In this document: one piece after another, positions 38,383 through 48,298 of the stretch
Layout of the letters: each line of letters opens with the position of its first letter
Numbering within the stretch: position 1 is the first letter of the stretch
Assembly (NCBI RefSeq): GCF_034314105.1
Contig: NZ_JAVIWJ010000001.1
Location: forward strand, 1,985,501-2,049,500
Source of the DNA: Pseudomonas sp. AB6
GTDB taxonomy: Bacteria > Pseudomonadota > Gammaproteobacteria > Pseudomonadales > Pseudomonadaceae
DNA length: 64,000 nucleotides
Direction: 5' to 3'
Program-made: the position numbers and the translations under genes
The notes under the pieces: generated by a model
The model's input: the letters and a program-made list of their open reading frames with translations, nothing else
Database searches by the model: none
Told to the model about the DNA's origin: nothing

Positions 38383-39918
38383 TTAAGCCTGTTGCAAACG
38401 GTGCATGATCGGTTTAAGAGCCGGGTATAGGTTCAGGTACTCGGCAAATGCAACATCATAGTGGGCGACATTTTCGGCCCCCGGTTCGGCACGAAGACGT
38501 AGCTCGATCCACCCTTCATCGACCTGTCGTTCGTCCACCAGACCGACGCTGTGCGCCGCCAACAAGGCTGCGCCCATCGCCGCTTCGACATCCTGAACGA
38601 TGGTGTAAACCGGGTAATGGGTGATGTCGGCAATAATCTGCATCCACAGATTTGAGTGACTGGCGCCGCCCACCACTATCAATCGAGGGTCCAGGGAATG
38701 TGCACCGCGTGCGCCGGCTTCGATGTTGTGCCGCAACGCGAAGCTGACCCCCTCCAGCACCGCTCGATACAGGTGAAAGCGGCTGTGATACAGGGTCAAT
38801 CCGACGAAACTGCCGCTGGCCTTAGCGTCCCAAATCGGACTGCGCTCGCCCATTAAATACGGCAAGAACAGCAAGCCCTCGCTGCCCGCTGGAATCTTCT
38901 GCGCCAAGCGTTCGAGTACTAGGTGGCTGTCTTCCCCGGTGTCCCTGGCCTGTTGCTCTTCGACCTGACAAAACTGTTCACGAAACCAACTGATCGATGC
39001 CCCGGCGGTAATCGCGCCGCCGAAGATATACAAGTCCTTTTGACCGTTATAAACATGGGGCATGCTGACCAAGCCATGGCGCGCATCCACCCGCTGATTC
39101 AAATAGCCCCAGCACATGCTGGTGCCAATCATCGCCACATGGTTGCCCGGCTGCGTGACTCCAGCGGCAAAGGTCGCCATGGCCGCGTCGACGCCACCGG
39201 CCAACACCGGGGTCCCTGGCTGTAACCTCAAACGCTCAGCCCAACCGTCGAGCAATCCACCCACCGCCTCGCCGGAATACAGCAACCGCTCGGGCATCAT
39301 TTCCGATGGGATGCCCAGCGCCGCGAGCATCTCCTCGGACCATCGACGCTCAGCAACGTCATAAACGCCGCCAATGTTGCCCGCCGAACTGTGGTCCACC
39401 GCGATCTCGCCGGTCAGGCAGTAGTTGATGTAACTGTTAGGCGGCAGCAGATAGCGGGCATTCGCCCACACCTCTGGCTGATGTTGCTTGAGCCAGAGAA
39501 TCTTTGTGAAACCGTAATAACTGTCCACCGAATTACCGGTCACTTCATACAGCCGCTCAAGATCGACGTGTTGCCGAACCCACTCGACCTGCTCTTGCGC
39601 ACGACGGTCCATCCAGATCAGGCATGGGTGCAAAGGTTCAATATCGGCGTCTACCGCAATCCCGGACCCGCCGTACAGGCTACTGATACACAGCGCTTTG
39701 ATTTGCTCTTTAGGCACCCCGGCCATTTCCACGCACCGCGCAATGCAGGATTCCACCGCATTGAGCCAGACCTGCGGCCACTGTTCGGCCCAGCGTAAAT
39801 TTGGCGTGTCGACCCGGTAGCCTTGGCTGTGTTGGGCAATGATCTTGCCCGTGCTGTCGACCAGCAGCGCCTTGGAGCTTTGCGTGCCGATGTCCACGCC
39901 GATCACATAGTTCATCAT
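38383..39918 (-). CDS. FGGY-family carbohydrate kinase
   Basis: 511 residues. N-terminal ATPase-fold signature YVIGVDIGTQSSKALLVDSTGKI (Asp-8 region), FGGY family internal motifs (WMDRRAQEQVEW, GGVDAAMATFAAG with the catalytic Asp). The C-terminal signature is LIVVGGASHSNLWMQIIADI. Closest in style to xylulose/erythritol-type kinases. Phosphorylates the sugar produced by the neighbouring dehydrogenases. Two adjacent ATGs (39918, 39915) are possible. 12 bp after the alcohol dehydrogenase gene. Confidence 0.9.
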   Translation of the reverse strand: MMNYVIGVDIGTQSSKALLVDSTGKIIAQHSQGYRVDTPNLRWAEQWPQVWLNAVESCIARCVEMAGVPKEQIKALCISSLYGGSGIAVDADIEPLHPCLIWMDRRAQEQVEWVRQHVDLERLYEVTGNSVDSYYGFTKILWLKQHQPEVWANARYLLPPNSYINYCLTGEIAVDHSSAGNIGGVYDVAERRWSEEMLAALGIPSEMMPERLLYSGEAVGGLLDGWAERLRLQPGTPVLAGGVDAAMATFAAGVTQPGNHVAMIGTSMCWGYLNQRVDARHGLVSMPHVYNGQKDLYIFGGAITAGASISWFREQFCQVEEQQARDTGEDSHLVLERLAQKIPAGSEGLLFLPYLMGERSPIWDAKASGSFVGLTLYHSRFHLYRAVLEGVSFALRHNIEAGARGAHSLDPRLIVVGGASHSNLWMQIIADITHYPVYTIVQDVEAAMGAALLAAHSVGLVDERQVDEGWIELRLRAEPGAENVAHYDVAFAEYLNLYPALKPIMHRLQQA

Positions 39919-39930
39919 GGCGTTCGCGCT

Positions 39931-41016
39931 CTAGATTACAGGCTTTAACAGCACTTTGATCGACTTCACAGAGTCGGCCAGGGCGAAGGCTTCGGCGTAG
40001 TCATCTAGGCCGAAGTCGTGGGTAACGATGCCTTTGGAAGTGATCAAACCGCGCTCGAACAAGTCGATGGCAATCGGGTAGCAATACGGACCCAAATGCG
40101 CGCCACGGACGTCGAGTTCCTTGCGGTCGCCGATGATCGACCAGTCAGCGCTGGTCTCAGCACCAAACACGCTGAACTCAACGAAGCGCCCGAGTTTGCG
40201 GATCAGCTCCAGGCCTTGGGTGACGCCCGCAGGTACACCGGTGGTTTCGATGTACACGTCACAACCGTAGTTGTCGGTGAGGCTGTTGATAACCGCCCGG
40301 GCGTTGTCCCGGGACGGGTTGATTACGACATCGGCACCGAGTTTCAGTGCCAGTTCCAAGCGCTCGTCGACCATGTCGATGACCACCAGCTTTTTCGGGG
40401 TTTTCAGCGCGGCGATCTGCACCATGCACAAGCCAAGGGTGCCTGCCCCAGCGATGACCAGCACGTCGTCGAGTTGAATGTCACCCCGGTTAACCGTGTG
40501 AATCGCGCACGACATTGGCTCGATCAGAGCAGAGTCTTCCAAGCTCACCGATTCAGGAATCTTGTGCACGATGGCAGTCTTTGGAATGCGCATATACTGC
40601 GCCATGCCGCCCTCAGCCACCTCACGCTGGAAGCCGAAGATGTTGTGCACTTCGCACATCCAATACTTACCGGACTTGCAAAAGCGGCACTTATCGCATG
40701 GCACTATCTGTTCAGCGATCACCTTGTCGCCCACCTGCACGCCGAAGAGTTCTTCAGCACCTTCGCCCGCTTCTACTACGTAGCCAAAAAACTCATGGCC
40801 CGGCACCACAGGTGCCTTGACCCACGGATTTTCACCGCCCCAAAACATCGCCGCACCTGAATGGCATTTGCAGTCGCTGGCGCAAATCCCGCAGGCGGCG
40901 ATGCGAATCACCAATTCGTTAATCCGCGCTTGGGGCTTGGCAATTTGCTCCAGACGATAGTCCTTGGGACCGTGGCAGACGACAGCTTGCATGGCATGTT
41001 CAGTTTTTTCGTTCAT
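39931..41016 (-). CDS. Zinc-dependent medium-chain polyol dehydrogenase
   Basis: 361 residues. Catalytic zinc ligands C45 (CGICASD) and H74/E75 (PGHEFFG). A structural zinc cluster (C107, C110, C113, C121) is intact, so it should be active. NAD site IAGAGTLGLCMVQIAA. Similar to the sorbitol/threonine dehydrogenase branch. In the operon between the ABC permease and the FGGY kinase, it likely oxidises the imported polyol to a ketose. Confidence 0.9.
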   Translation of the reverse strand: MNEKTEHAMQAVVCHGPKDYRLEQIAKPQARINELVIRIAACGICASDCKCHSGAAMFWGGENPWVKAPVVPGHEFFGYVVEAGEGAEELFGVQVGDKVIAEQIVPCDKCRFCKSGKYWMCEVHNIFGFQREVAEGGMAQYMRIPKTAIVHKIPESVSLEDSALIEPMSCAIHTVNRGDIQLDDVLVIAGAGTLGLCMVQIAALKTPKKLVVIDMVDERLELALKLGADVVINPSRDNARAVINSLTDNYGCDVYIETTGVPAGVTQGLELIRKLGRFVEFSVFGAETSADWSIIGDRKELDVRGAHLGPYCYPIAIDLFERGLITSKGIVTHDFGLDDYAEAFALADSVKSIKVLLKPVI

Positions 41017-41072
41017 GAGGTTTCTACCTATATCAGCGCGAAGTTGCTAAAAAGTGTTCTGTTGGGAGTTTC

Positions 41073-41153
41073 TGGAGCCAATGCGCTGGCGAGGCGGCTT
41101 TCAGGTAAGCCACATCGACATTCTCGCCAACACGTTGGCGCCTACAATTTGTG
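41073..41153. repeat. REP-like inverted repeat between permease and dehydrogenase genes
   Basis: The left arm TTCTGGAGCCAATGCGCTGG (41069 onward) and the reverse complement of the right arm (TTGTAGGCGCCAACGTGTTGG) are imperfectly similar. It has the style of a pseudomonad REP but belongs to a different group from the other two repeats in this window. Confidence 0.5.
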
Positions 41154-41159
41154 TTCTAT

Positions 41160-42155
41160 TTATTTATGCCGTTGGCGGCTGATATAGATTGCCAACAAGA
41201 TAATTGCGCCCTTGATCACACTCTGGACGTAGGGTGAAACGCCTAACATGTTCAGGCCGTTATTGAGGACGCCCAGCAATAGCGCACCCACCAAAGTGCC
41301 GAGAATCACCCCGCGCCCACCGGCGATGGAGGCGCCGCCAAGAACCACGGCGGCAATCGCATCGAGTTCAAACGACACCCCGGCGTTGGGCTGGCCGCTC
41401 ATTAGACGCGAGGTCAATACCAACCCCGCCACTGCGGCGGTCAGGCCACTGATGCCGTACACCAACAACTTGAAGCGCGCCGCCCGCACACCGGACAAAC
41501 GCACCGCTTCTTCGTTGCCGCCAATCGCATAGATGTAGCGGCCAATCCGGGTGTGTTGCAGCAGCACGTAGGCCAACAGATAAGTTAGCAACATGATTAA
41601 AATCGGTACCTGGACGCCAAACAGACTCTCTCGACCGAAGAAGCCAAACCAGTCTGGCAGGCCGGAAATCGGGTAACCATCGGTGTACATCAAGCCCAAT
41701 CCGCGTGCGATGCCCATGGTTGCCAAGGTCACAATGATCGGTGGCATTTGCAGGTAAGCGACGAATAAGCCGTTGCCTACTCCGAACGCGATGCCAAGGA
41801 TTATTCCCGCACCGATGGCTAAAGTCGGTGGCACGCCAGCGGCCATCAGGCCAGCCGTCAAAGTACCGGACAAAGCCATGACCGGACCCACCGACAAGTC
41901 GATACCGCCAGTCAAAATCACACAGGTCATGCCCACGGCAATGATCGCGTTGATCGATACCTGACGACCAATATTCGCCAAGTTTGCCGCGGTGAGAAAT
42001 TTGTCGCTGGCGAAGACCATCACAAGGGTCACGATCACCAGGCCTACAAACGGCAAAAATGCCGGTGAACGCATGGCCCTGGTTAGATTAAGACGCAGCC
42101 CCGCGCCACCTAGGGTATTAATGGACGTATTCACGTTGAGTGTTCCCCGTTGCAT
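41160..42155 (-). CDS. Sugar ABC transporter permease (RbsC-like)
   Basis: 331 residues, multiple membrane segments, with the BPD_transp_2 family stretches [22 protein letters not shown] and [32 protein letters not shown]. The start at 42155 is chosen because a perfect AGGAGG lies 9 bases upstream; a GTG at 42134 preceded by GGGGA is an alternative. Overlaps the ATPase gene by 38 bp. Ribose/galactose-type (CUT2) importers use a homodimer, so a single permease gene is enough. Confidence 0.93.
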   Translation of the reverse strand: MQRGTLNVNTSINTLGGAGLRLNLTRAMRSPAFLPFVGLVIVTLVMVFASDKFLTAANLANIGRQVSINAIIAVGMTCVILTGGIDLSVGPVMALSGTLTAGLMAAGVPPTLAIGAGIILGIAFGVGNGLFVAYLQMPPIIVTLATMGIARGLGLMYTDGYPISGLPDWFGFFGRESLFGVQVPILIMLLTYLLAYVLLQHTRIGRYIYAIGGNEEAVRLSGVRAARFKLLVYGISGLTAAVAGLVLTSRLMSGQPNAGVSFELDAIAAVVLGGASIAGGRGVILGTLVGALLLGVLNNGLNMLGVSPYVQSVIKGAIILLAIYISRQRHK

Positions 42156-43629
42156 GACGCATGACCTCCTGCGGATTAACGTCGGACGATTCCAATACGC
42201 TGACAATTGCCCCTTTGTGAAACACTGCGACGCGGTCACACATACCAATGATTTCAGGCAGTTCCGAAGAAATCATGATGATTGCGAAACCTTTCTCGGT
42301 GAGCTTGCGCATCAGTGCGTAGATCTCGGCCTTGGCACCCACATCAATCCCACGGGTAGGTTCGTCAAACACCAGAATGTCGCAGTGATGGTTTATCCAG
42401 CGCGCAATTACGACCTTCTGTTGATTGCCGCCGCTGAGGTTGAACACCCGGCTTTCACAGCTGGGCGCCTTGATTGCCAACTGGCTCATCAGCCCTTGGG
42501 TGGTGTGGGTTTCTTTGCCGGTGTCCAGCAAGCCGCCACGGTTTTCGTACTTTTTCAGGTTATTCAGGGAGATGTTTTCGCGGATGCTGAAATCAACAAT
42601 CAGCCCCTCGCTCTTGCGGCTTTCTGGCAGTAACCCGATACCCAACGCCAAGGCTTCGGCCGGGTCGCGCAATGCCACCGGCTGGCCGCGCAGCAACACA
42701 CGTTTAACGACGATCGGGATCGCGCCTATGATTCCCAACGCCAGCTCGGTACGCCCCGACCCCACCAGCCCAGCGAAACCCAAAATCTCGCCCTGGTGCA
42801 AATCAAAGCGGTTATGCGGACCGCTGCGGGTCAGTTGAATATCCTCCACTTGCAACAGCACCGGCCCCCGCGCGGTTTGCGATTTCGGCGGAAAACTGTT
42901 CTCCAGACGGCGACCGACCATCATTTCGACTAAATGATCAATGTCGCTATCAGCCACTTCGGTAACGCCAACGTTCTTACCGTCACGCAGTACACTGATG
43001 CGGTCACACACTTGGAAAATCTCTTCCAGATGGTGAGAGATAAATATCACCGCCACGCCCTGACGCTTGAGTTCACGCATGATGTCGAACAGCAACTCCG
43101 CTTCGCTGGGCGTCAGGGTGGCCGTGGGTTCGTCGAGCACCAATAACCGCGCATCAAGGTTCAGCGCCTTGGCGATTTCGACAAATTGCTGTTCGGCGAC
43201 GCTTAGGGCTTTCACTGGGCAGTGCAGATTGATGGTAACCCCCAGGCGTTCGAACAACTCCCGAGCCTTCATCTCCATGTCATGTTTACGCAGCAGTCCG
43301 AAACGATTGACCCATTCGTGGCCGAGGAAAATATTTTCCACTGCATCCAGGTAAGGAATCAGACTGAACTCTTGAAAGACGATGCCGATACCAGCAGCAA
43401 TAGCGTCGTTATAGGTCGCGAACTGCTGCGCCAGACCATCGATCAAAATGCTGCCTTCATCCTGGTGCTCGACGCCTACCAGAATCTTCATCAGGGTTGA
43501 TTTACCGGCGCCGTTTTCGCCAAGCAAGGCGTGGATTTCTCCACGCTCGACTTGCAGATTTATCGCGCTAAGCGCTTGCACGCCGGGGTAGCGCTTACAG
43601 ATATTTTCAAGTTTTAGCAGACTGCTCAT
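42118..43629 (-). CDS. Sugar ABC transporter ATP-binding protein (RbsA-like, double ABC)
   Basis: 503 residues with two ABC domains. First: Walker [10 protein letters not shown], signature-like [15 protein letters not shown], Walker [13 protein letters not shown]. Second: a degenerate P-loop [13 protein letters not shown], signature [14 protein letters not shown], Walker [16 protein letters not shown]. This layout is typical of CUT2 importers (RbsA, XylG, AraG). The start at 43629 ([17 protein letters not shown]) has GGAG upstream; the frame is open back to 43737. Confidence 0.94.
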   Translation of the reverse strand: MSSLLKLENICKRYPGVQALSAINLQVERGEIHALLGENGAGKSTLMKILVGVEHQDEGSILIDGLAQQFATYNDAIAAGIGIVFQEFSLIPYLDAVENIFLGHEWVNRFGLLRKHDMEMKARELFERLGVTINLHCPVKALSVAEQQFVEIAKALNLDARLLVLDEPTATLTPSEAELLFDIMRELKRQGVAVIFISHHLEEIFQVCDRISVLRDGKNVGVTEVADSDIDHLVEMMVGRRLENSFPPKSQTARGPVLLQVEDIQLTRSGPHNRFDLHQGEILGFAGLVGSGRTELALGIIGAIPIVVKRVLLRGQPVALRDPAEALALGIGLLPESRKSEGLIVDFSIRENISLNNLKKYENRGGLLDTGKETHTTQGLMSQLAIKAPSCESRVFNLSGGNQQKVVIARWINHHCDILVFDEPTRGIDVGAKAEIYALMRKLTEKGFAIIMISSELPEIIGMCDRVAVFHKGAIVSVLESSDVNPQEVMRHATGNTQREYVH

Positions 43630-43702
43630 GCTCAGGTGCTCCGCGCCAATCCTTCGAGGTCGTAAGGCCTTGCTCCGTGAACCGCCACGGAGCAGGCAAC
43701 GC

Positions 43703-44629
43703 TTACCAGCTGAAGTCCTTTGCTTTGCTCTGGTCAATCAGCGCGATGTCCACCGGGATAGTGGCTGGCACCTGCGCGCCCCACTTTTTGGCCAAGGCGA
43801 TACCTAACGCCAGACGCACTTGGTCACGAGGATATTGTGCTGAGGTCGCAATGAACTTGCTGCCCGGTTTGAGGATGGCCTTGATCGCTTCCGGCGCGCC
43901 GTCAACGCTCACCAGTTTGACGTCGAGCCCGCTCGCCTCAATGGCTGAAAGCGCGCCCAATGAGCCGGTATCATTGACGCTGAACAAGCCTTTCAGGCCA
44001 GGCTGCGCCTGGAGCATGTTTTCAGTTACGGTCAGCGCCTGATCACGCTCTTGCTTGCCGTTTTGGATGCTGACAATTTTGATTTTCGGGTGTTTGGACA
44101 GTGCGTCCTTACACCCCTTAACGCGATCAAGAATCGGCACGACCGCAATGCCATCAAGAATACCGACATCACCGGCATCGCCGATGTGCTGGGCCAGGTA
44201 TTCACAGGCCTGGTAGCCGGCATCAACGTTTTTTGAACCGACGAATGAATCCAGCGGGCCCTTCGCCTGAGCATCTACTGCAACGACTACAACCCCGGCT
44301 TTGTGGGCGGCTTCTACAGCCGATTGCACACCTACAGAGTCAGTCGGGTTGATCAGCAGAATATCGATGCCCTGTTGCAGCATGTCTTCGATATCGCTGA
44401 CCTGTTTGGAGACATCATGACCGGCGTCGGTGACGATCAGCTGCGCACCAATGGTTTTGGTCGCGTCGGTCAACGCGTCCTTCATGGTGACGAAGTAGGG
44501 ATTGTTAATTTCCTGGAAGGACACGCCGACTTTCAGGGGGCCAGTCTTGCTGTCGGCAAAAGCACCCGTGGCGATGCCACAGCTGATGCTTAACGCCAGT
44601 AAACACAGAGCTTTAGGGAGCTTTACCAT
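43703..44629 (-). CDS. Sugar ABC transporter periplasmic binding protein (RbsB-like)
   Basis: 308 residues with a signal peptide ([19 protein letters not shown]). The mature part is a periplasmic-binding protein type 1 fold: [20 protein letters not shown], then [29 protein letters not shown]. The start at 44629 follows AAGGA by 8 bases; a TTG two codons upstream is not needed. First gene of the sugar operon; the ligand is probably a pentose, tetritol or pentitol, judged from the downstream enzymes. Confidence 0.93.
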   Translation of the reverse strand: MVKLPKALCLLALSISCGIATGAFADSKTGPLKVGVSFQEINNPYFVTMKDALTDATKTIGAQLIVTDAGHDVSKQVSDIEDMLQQGIDILLINPTDSVGVQSAVEAAHKAGVVVVAVDAQAKGPLDSFVGSKNVDAGYQACEYLAQHIGDAGDVGILDGIAVVPILDRVKGCKDALSKHPKIKIVSIQNGKQERDQALTVTENMLQAQPGLKGLFSVNDTGSLGALSAIEASGLDVKLVSVDGAPEAIKAILKPGSKFIATSAQYPRDQVRLALGIALAKKWGAQVPATIPVDIALIDQSKAKDFSW

Positions 44630-44662
44630 GGACAATTTCCTTCTTGTTTTTATTTTTTTAGC

Positions 44663-44684
44663 AAAATGTCATCGTTAACATTTT
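44663..44684. promoter_or_regulatory. LacI-type operator candidate
   Basis: A 22-bp inverted repeat with 7-bp arms AAAATGT / ACATTTT around CATCGTTA, and the central CG typical of LacI-family operators. It lies 34 bp upstream of the binding-protein ATG, inside the expected promoter/leader, so the LacI gene at 36484 is the natural partner. Confidence 0.65.
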
Positions 44685-45070
44685 GAAATAAGGTAGCAAA
44701 GGAATTTAAGGTCAGCAAGGTAGAGAAGAGAGGTTTTGTTCGAAAAATAACGGAACCGGGTGAGGTTGCAGCGTGGATTTCAGGATTTTCAACGATTTAG
44801 TTTGTAGCGTTAGGGAGAAATATTTTGCGAAATCCGACAGACGCATACGAATGGTGAGCCGCAAAGAATTTATCGGATCGGTTGCGGCTCAGCGTAAAGA
44901 CAATCGTGGAAAGACGTCGGCTCCGCACACACTAAAATTCTGATATTGCCTGAATTAGTGGACGCGATAACCCTGCGCACAACCTGACTTTCGGTTTCCG
45001 GGTTGCTGTCGCATAAATGGCAACCCGTTTAGCTACGCAAGACGGGATGCCCAGACGCATAACGACGTGC
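44685..45070. other. Intergenic region with a vestigial DUF433 fragment
   Basis: No intact gene. The part nearest 44685 should carry the promoter of the sugar operon. Bases 44955-44994 match 35 of 40 positions with the 3' end of the DUF433 antitoxin gene at 55806-55845, in the same orientation. They encode VVRRVIAST in the corresponding frame. The fragment is too short to act as a gene. Confidence 0.55.
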
Positions 45071-46183
45071 TCAATCGTTGATCAATTTACCTGTGCGAAT
45101 GGGCTCACGCCCCGCCACTTTCGCCAGCCATAAACCTGGCTGCGTATAGCGACCGCGATCGATTGCAAACAGAACGCCGCTGGTACCGGCACAGACCGTT
45201 GTGGCGCAATCATTGAGAGGATCGACCACTTCGAACACGGCATCGCCACGTTCTACCCAGTCACCAGCTTCGCGCAGAAAACTGACAACGCCCGCGTGTG
45301 GCGGGAACAGGTATTCGGTGCCTTCGAACGGCATGCCTTCGCAGCATTCGCCGGGGGCTTCTGGCCACTGACCATCAATGAATCCATGTTCCGCGAGAAA
45401 TCCTAGTATCGCTTCTGCATTGGCTTGAGCCTGATCCACACGAGTATCGCCCATGCTCCCCAGTTCCAAAGTAGTCGCCAGACACGCTAAGGGAATCTCG
45501 GCGTCAGGGAAGGCCTGGGTGAGGCGCAACCATGGAAGTGAGCAGGACTCGTCAAATGAGCTGCCTCCAGAATCTTCCGCCAATAGCGCCACTCGCGCCT
45601 TAAGTCGTGCGGCAAGGGATTGCCATTGCGGCCATTGTTGAGGCAGTGCGTAGATATGGATCGCGGCATCAAAATCGCAGTGCAGATCGAGCGTGATATC
45701 GGCATCACAGGCATGTCTTAGCAATAACCGGTGCATAGCCTCAAGCTGCGTCGCAGCGGCCGGTAAACTATCAAGCTCGTCGCGCATGGCTTGGCGGATC
45801 AACTCGACGTTAGCCTTGGCGTCGCTTCCAAGCTGATCACCGATCATCGCGCCGACCTGCTTACCAAGTTCGTGGAAACCTCGATTGAAATTTTTGCCGC
45901 TGGCCAGTTCGAATCGGCCCAAATGGCTGCCCTGCAGTTGCTGGTCGAGACCCATCGGGTTGGCCACTGGCACCAGTTCGATGATGCCCTTGAGCTGTCC
46001 TAGGCTTTCCAATTCGCCTAAGCGTTTCTTGAGCTCCCAAGCGGTACGCATGCCGGGTAACTCATCAGCATGCAAACTCGCTTGAATGTAAACCTTGCGC
46101 ACTCCACTACCGTAACGGAATACGGTCAGGTTTCGTTGGGTACCTAGATTGCTCCAAGGTAACGAGTGATCAATACGTTGCAT
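45071..46183 (-). CDS. M14-like succinylglutamate desuccinylase/aspartoacylase family protein (AotO-like)
   Basis: 370 residues. Zinc ligands H38 and E41 (QASLHADELPG) and H168 (DLHCDFDAA) are present, plus a C-terminal lipoyl-like beta domain (HAGVVSFLREAGDWVERGDAVFEVVD). The family removes acyl groups from amino acids. AGGAG 8 bases upstream supports the start at 46183. It follows an amino-acid binding protein gene, recalling aotO beside aotJ in the P. aeruginosa arginine/ornithine uptake locus, but no permease or ATPase genes are here. Confidence 0.82.
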   Translation of the reverse strand: MQRIDHSLPWSNLGTQRNLTVFRYGSGVRKVYIQASLHADELPGMRTAWELKKRLGELESLGQLKGIIELVPVANPMGLDQQLQGSHLGRFELASGKNFNRGFHELGKQVGAMIGDQLGSDAKANVELIRQAMRDELDSLPAAATQLEAMHRLLLRHACDADITLDLHCDFDAAIHIYALPQQWPQWQSLAARLKARVALLAEDSGGSSFDESCSLPWLRLTQAFPDAEIPLACLATTLELGSMGDTRVDQAQANAEAILGFLAEHGFIDGQWPEAPGECCEGMPFEGTEYLFPPHAGVVSFLREAGDWVERGDAVFEVVDPLNDCATTVCAGTSGVLFAIDRGRYTQPGLWLAKVAGREPIRTGKLIND

Positions 46184-46278
46184 GTGAGAACTCCTGCGCA
46201 GACAAAACACGCGCAAAAAAAGTGGCATTCGCAGAGCGCTTTATGCGCAGCGAGTGCCACGATTTTCAATCGTTGAGG

Positions 46279-47058
46279 TTATTTGCCGTACACGTCAAAC
46301 TTGAAATATTTATCCTGAACCTGTTTGTACTTGCCGTTGGCACGGATATCAGCGATGGCGTCGTTGAACTGCTTCTCAAGTGCGCTATCGCCTTTACGTA
46401 CGGCAATACCAGCACCGCCGCCGAAGTATTTTGGATCGTTGAACTCTGGGCCGACAAACGCAAAGCCCTTACCGGCGTCGGTTTTAAGAAAACCGTCATC
46501 CAGGTTTACCGAATCTGCCATCAAAGCGTCCAGTCGACCAGAGACTATGTCCATATTCGCTTCCTGCTGAGAACCGTAACGCACGACGGTAATACCGGCC
46601 GGCGCCAGCACTTCGGTGGCGAAGCGGTCATGGGTGCTCGCACGCAGTACCCCGACCTTCTTACCGTTAAGTTCGGTCAATGGGTCTTTGATGTTACTGC
46701 CTTGCTTCATTACGAAGCGCGCAGGCGTGTGGTAGTACTTATTGGTGAAGTCGACGGATTTTTTGCGCTCATCGGTAATGGTCATGGACGACACAATGGC
46801 GTCGATTTTCTTGACCTTAAGCGATGGAATCAGACCGTCAAACTCTTGCTCGACCCAGGTACATTTCACCTTCATCTGCTCGCAGAGCGCATCCCCAATA
46901 TCGACGTCAAAACCGCTCAACTTACCGTCTGGGGTTTTGAACGAGAACGGCGGGTAAGCGGCTTCGATACCAATACGTAGGGGCTTTTCGTTCTCGGCTA
47001 TTGCGGGCAGGGATAACATCGACAGCGCCAAGGCGCCGACCATTGCTAGCTTTTTCAT
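46279..47058 (-). CDS. Amino-acid ABC transporter substrate-binding protein (Lys/Arg/Orn type)
   Basis: 259 residues with a Sec signal (MKKLAMVGALALSMLSLPAIA). Periplasmic-binding type 2 fold: LRIGIEAAYPPFSFKTPDGKLSGFDVDIGDALC, then SLKVKKIDAIVSSMTITDERKKSVDFTNKYY, the HisJ/ArgT/AotJ signature. Probably binds arginine, ornithine, lysine or histidine. It must share a permease encoded elsewhere. 95 bp upstream of the deacylase gene, likely same transcript. Confidence 0.9.
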   Translation of the reverse strand: MKKLAMVGALALSMLSLPAIAENEKPLRIGIEAAYPPFSFKTPDGKLSGFDVDIGDALCEQMKVKCTWVEQEFDGLIPSLKVKKIDAIVSSMTITDERKKSVDFTNKYYHTPARFVMKQGSNIKDPLTELNGKKVGVLRASTHDRFATEVLAPAGITVVRYGSQQEANMDIVSGRLDALMADSVNLDDGFLKTDAGKGFAFVGPEFNDPKYFGGGAGIAVRKGDSALEKQFNDAIADIRANGKYKQVQDKYFKFDVYGK

Positions 47059-47368
47059 CTATAACTCCTTCATTTGGGAGAATGTCGATTAGCAGGGATT
47101 AAGTGCTCGGCAGTCTAAGACTACGTCAGGTTTGGGAATTACCAAGTTGCGACAATAATTTACGAAATAGTCAGGACTCTGGCAGGTAATCGGTCGAGGG
47201 TTATCGCCTCAGCCCGAGGCATCGTAGGCTTGGGTTGTTGGTACCTGTGCGGGTTTCGAAGCCTGCGGTGGCGATTATAATTTTGATCCAGTCGGCACCG
47301 CTAATATGGCCAGTTAACAGTTTAAAAGGCACTGTCGTTGTACAGCGGGCCGCGTTCCACGGTTGCTT
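47059..47368. other. Intergenic region upstream of the binding-protein gene
   Basis: 310 bp between the TauE gene and the binding-protein gene. No gene found. It should contain the promoter of the binding-protein/deacylase pair; no clear operator or hairpin seen. Confidence 0.4.
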
Positions 47369-48175
47369 TCATTTGATACCAATAGCCAACAAGACGAGTA
47401 CCAGTAATGCGATATAAATGCGTGCATGCAGCTCATCCGGGATTTTTCCTGCGTGAGGCATTGCAAGGCGAACCCCTATTAACGAGCCGACGGTCAACAA
47501 ACAGAAAGCGGGGAGATAGATGTAGCCCAAAAAAACGTAGCTAAGCTGCTGCGTTTCCATTTGCCCCGTGATCACATACATCAAAGATCCAACAAGCGCT
47601 ACGGGCATGCTCAGAGGATTAGCCAACGCCGATGATTGGGCCATGCTCAAACCCGTTCTGCGCAACATTGGAACGGTCATTACGCTACCACCTACACCCA
47701 GCAAAGTCGCAATTGTGCCAATGGTGATACCTTTAAAAGGTATCCCTCGCAGCGCTTTTTCTGTTTGATCCAAGCCAAGCAGAAAGCCTTTCCGGAAAAG
47801 GCAGTCAGTGATAGTCAACAGTAGGTAGACCACAAACGCCATACGAACACCGTCACTAGTCATAAAATTGGCCAGTACTGCCCCAGCCACTGCACCAGTT
47901 GCGATATAACCCGACAGCGGCCAGATGTAACCACGGGCCAATTTCTTAGCGTGGTGCTGCTTGAGCGTTGCCATTGACGCGCTAACCACCATGACTGCAG
48001 TCGAGGTGGCTACTGCTATTTGCATTGCAGAATCGTAGCCAAAATCACCTGGATTATGGCTGGAAATGAGTAAGTGATAGACCAGAGGAACTACAACAAA
48101 GCCGCCGCCAAACCCAAATAGCACGGTAGTAATTCCGGTCATGCAGCCAAACGTTGCCAATATCAAAAGGCTCAT
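47369..48175 (-). CDS. TauE/SafE (DUF81) family anion exporter
   Basis: 268 residues, about eight hydrophobic segments in two repeats. First repeat: GFGGGFVVVPLVYHLL. Second repeat: TLLGVGGSVMTVPMLRRTGLSMAQSSALANPLSMPVALVGSLMYV. These glycine-rich repeats are the family hallmark. Known members export sulfite, sulfoacetate or other organic anions. Divergent from an AraC regulator 123 bp away, which may control it. Confidence 0.88.
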   Translation of the reverse strand: MSLLILATFGCMTGITTVLFGFGGGFVVVPLVYHLLISSHNPGDFGYDSAMQIAVATSTAVMVVSASMATLKQHHAKKLARGYIWPLSGYIATGAVAGAVLANFMTSDGVRMAFVVYLLLTITDCLFRKGFLLGLDQTEKALRGIPFKGITIGTIATLLGVGGSVMTVPMLRRTGLSMAQSSALANPLSMPVALVGSLMYVITGQMETQQLSYVFLGYIYLPAFCLLTVGSLIGVRLAMPHAGKIPDELHARIYIALLVLVLLAIGIK

Positions 48176-48298
48176 CCACTATCTTCCATTGCTCAATATT
48201 TTATTGAGCAGGCATCTTAAAGATGCGGCGCTTGAACGACTTCAGCGAACGAGCCAACTGTGTTTTCGTTTCAGCCAAAGCCTCATGGATCATTGACG

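Noticed and set aside
44820-44950. Possible further toxin gene remnant beside the DUF433 trace
   Set aside because: Reading onward past the 40-bp match gives no similarity to the DUF5615 toxin, so only the 40 bp are reported.
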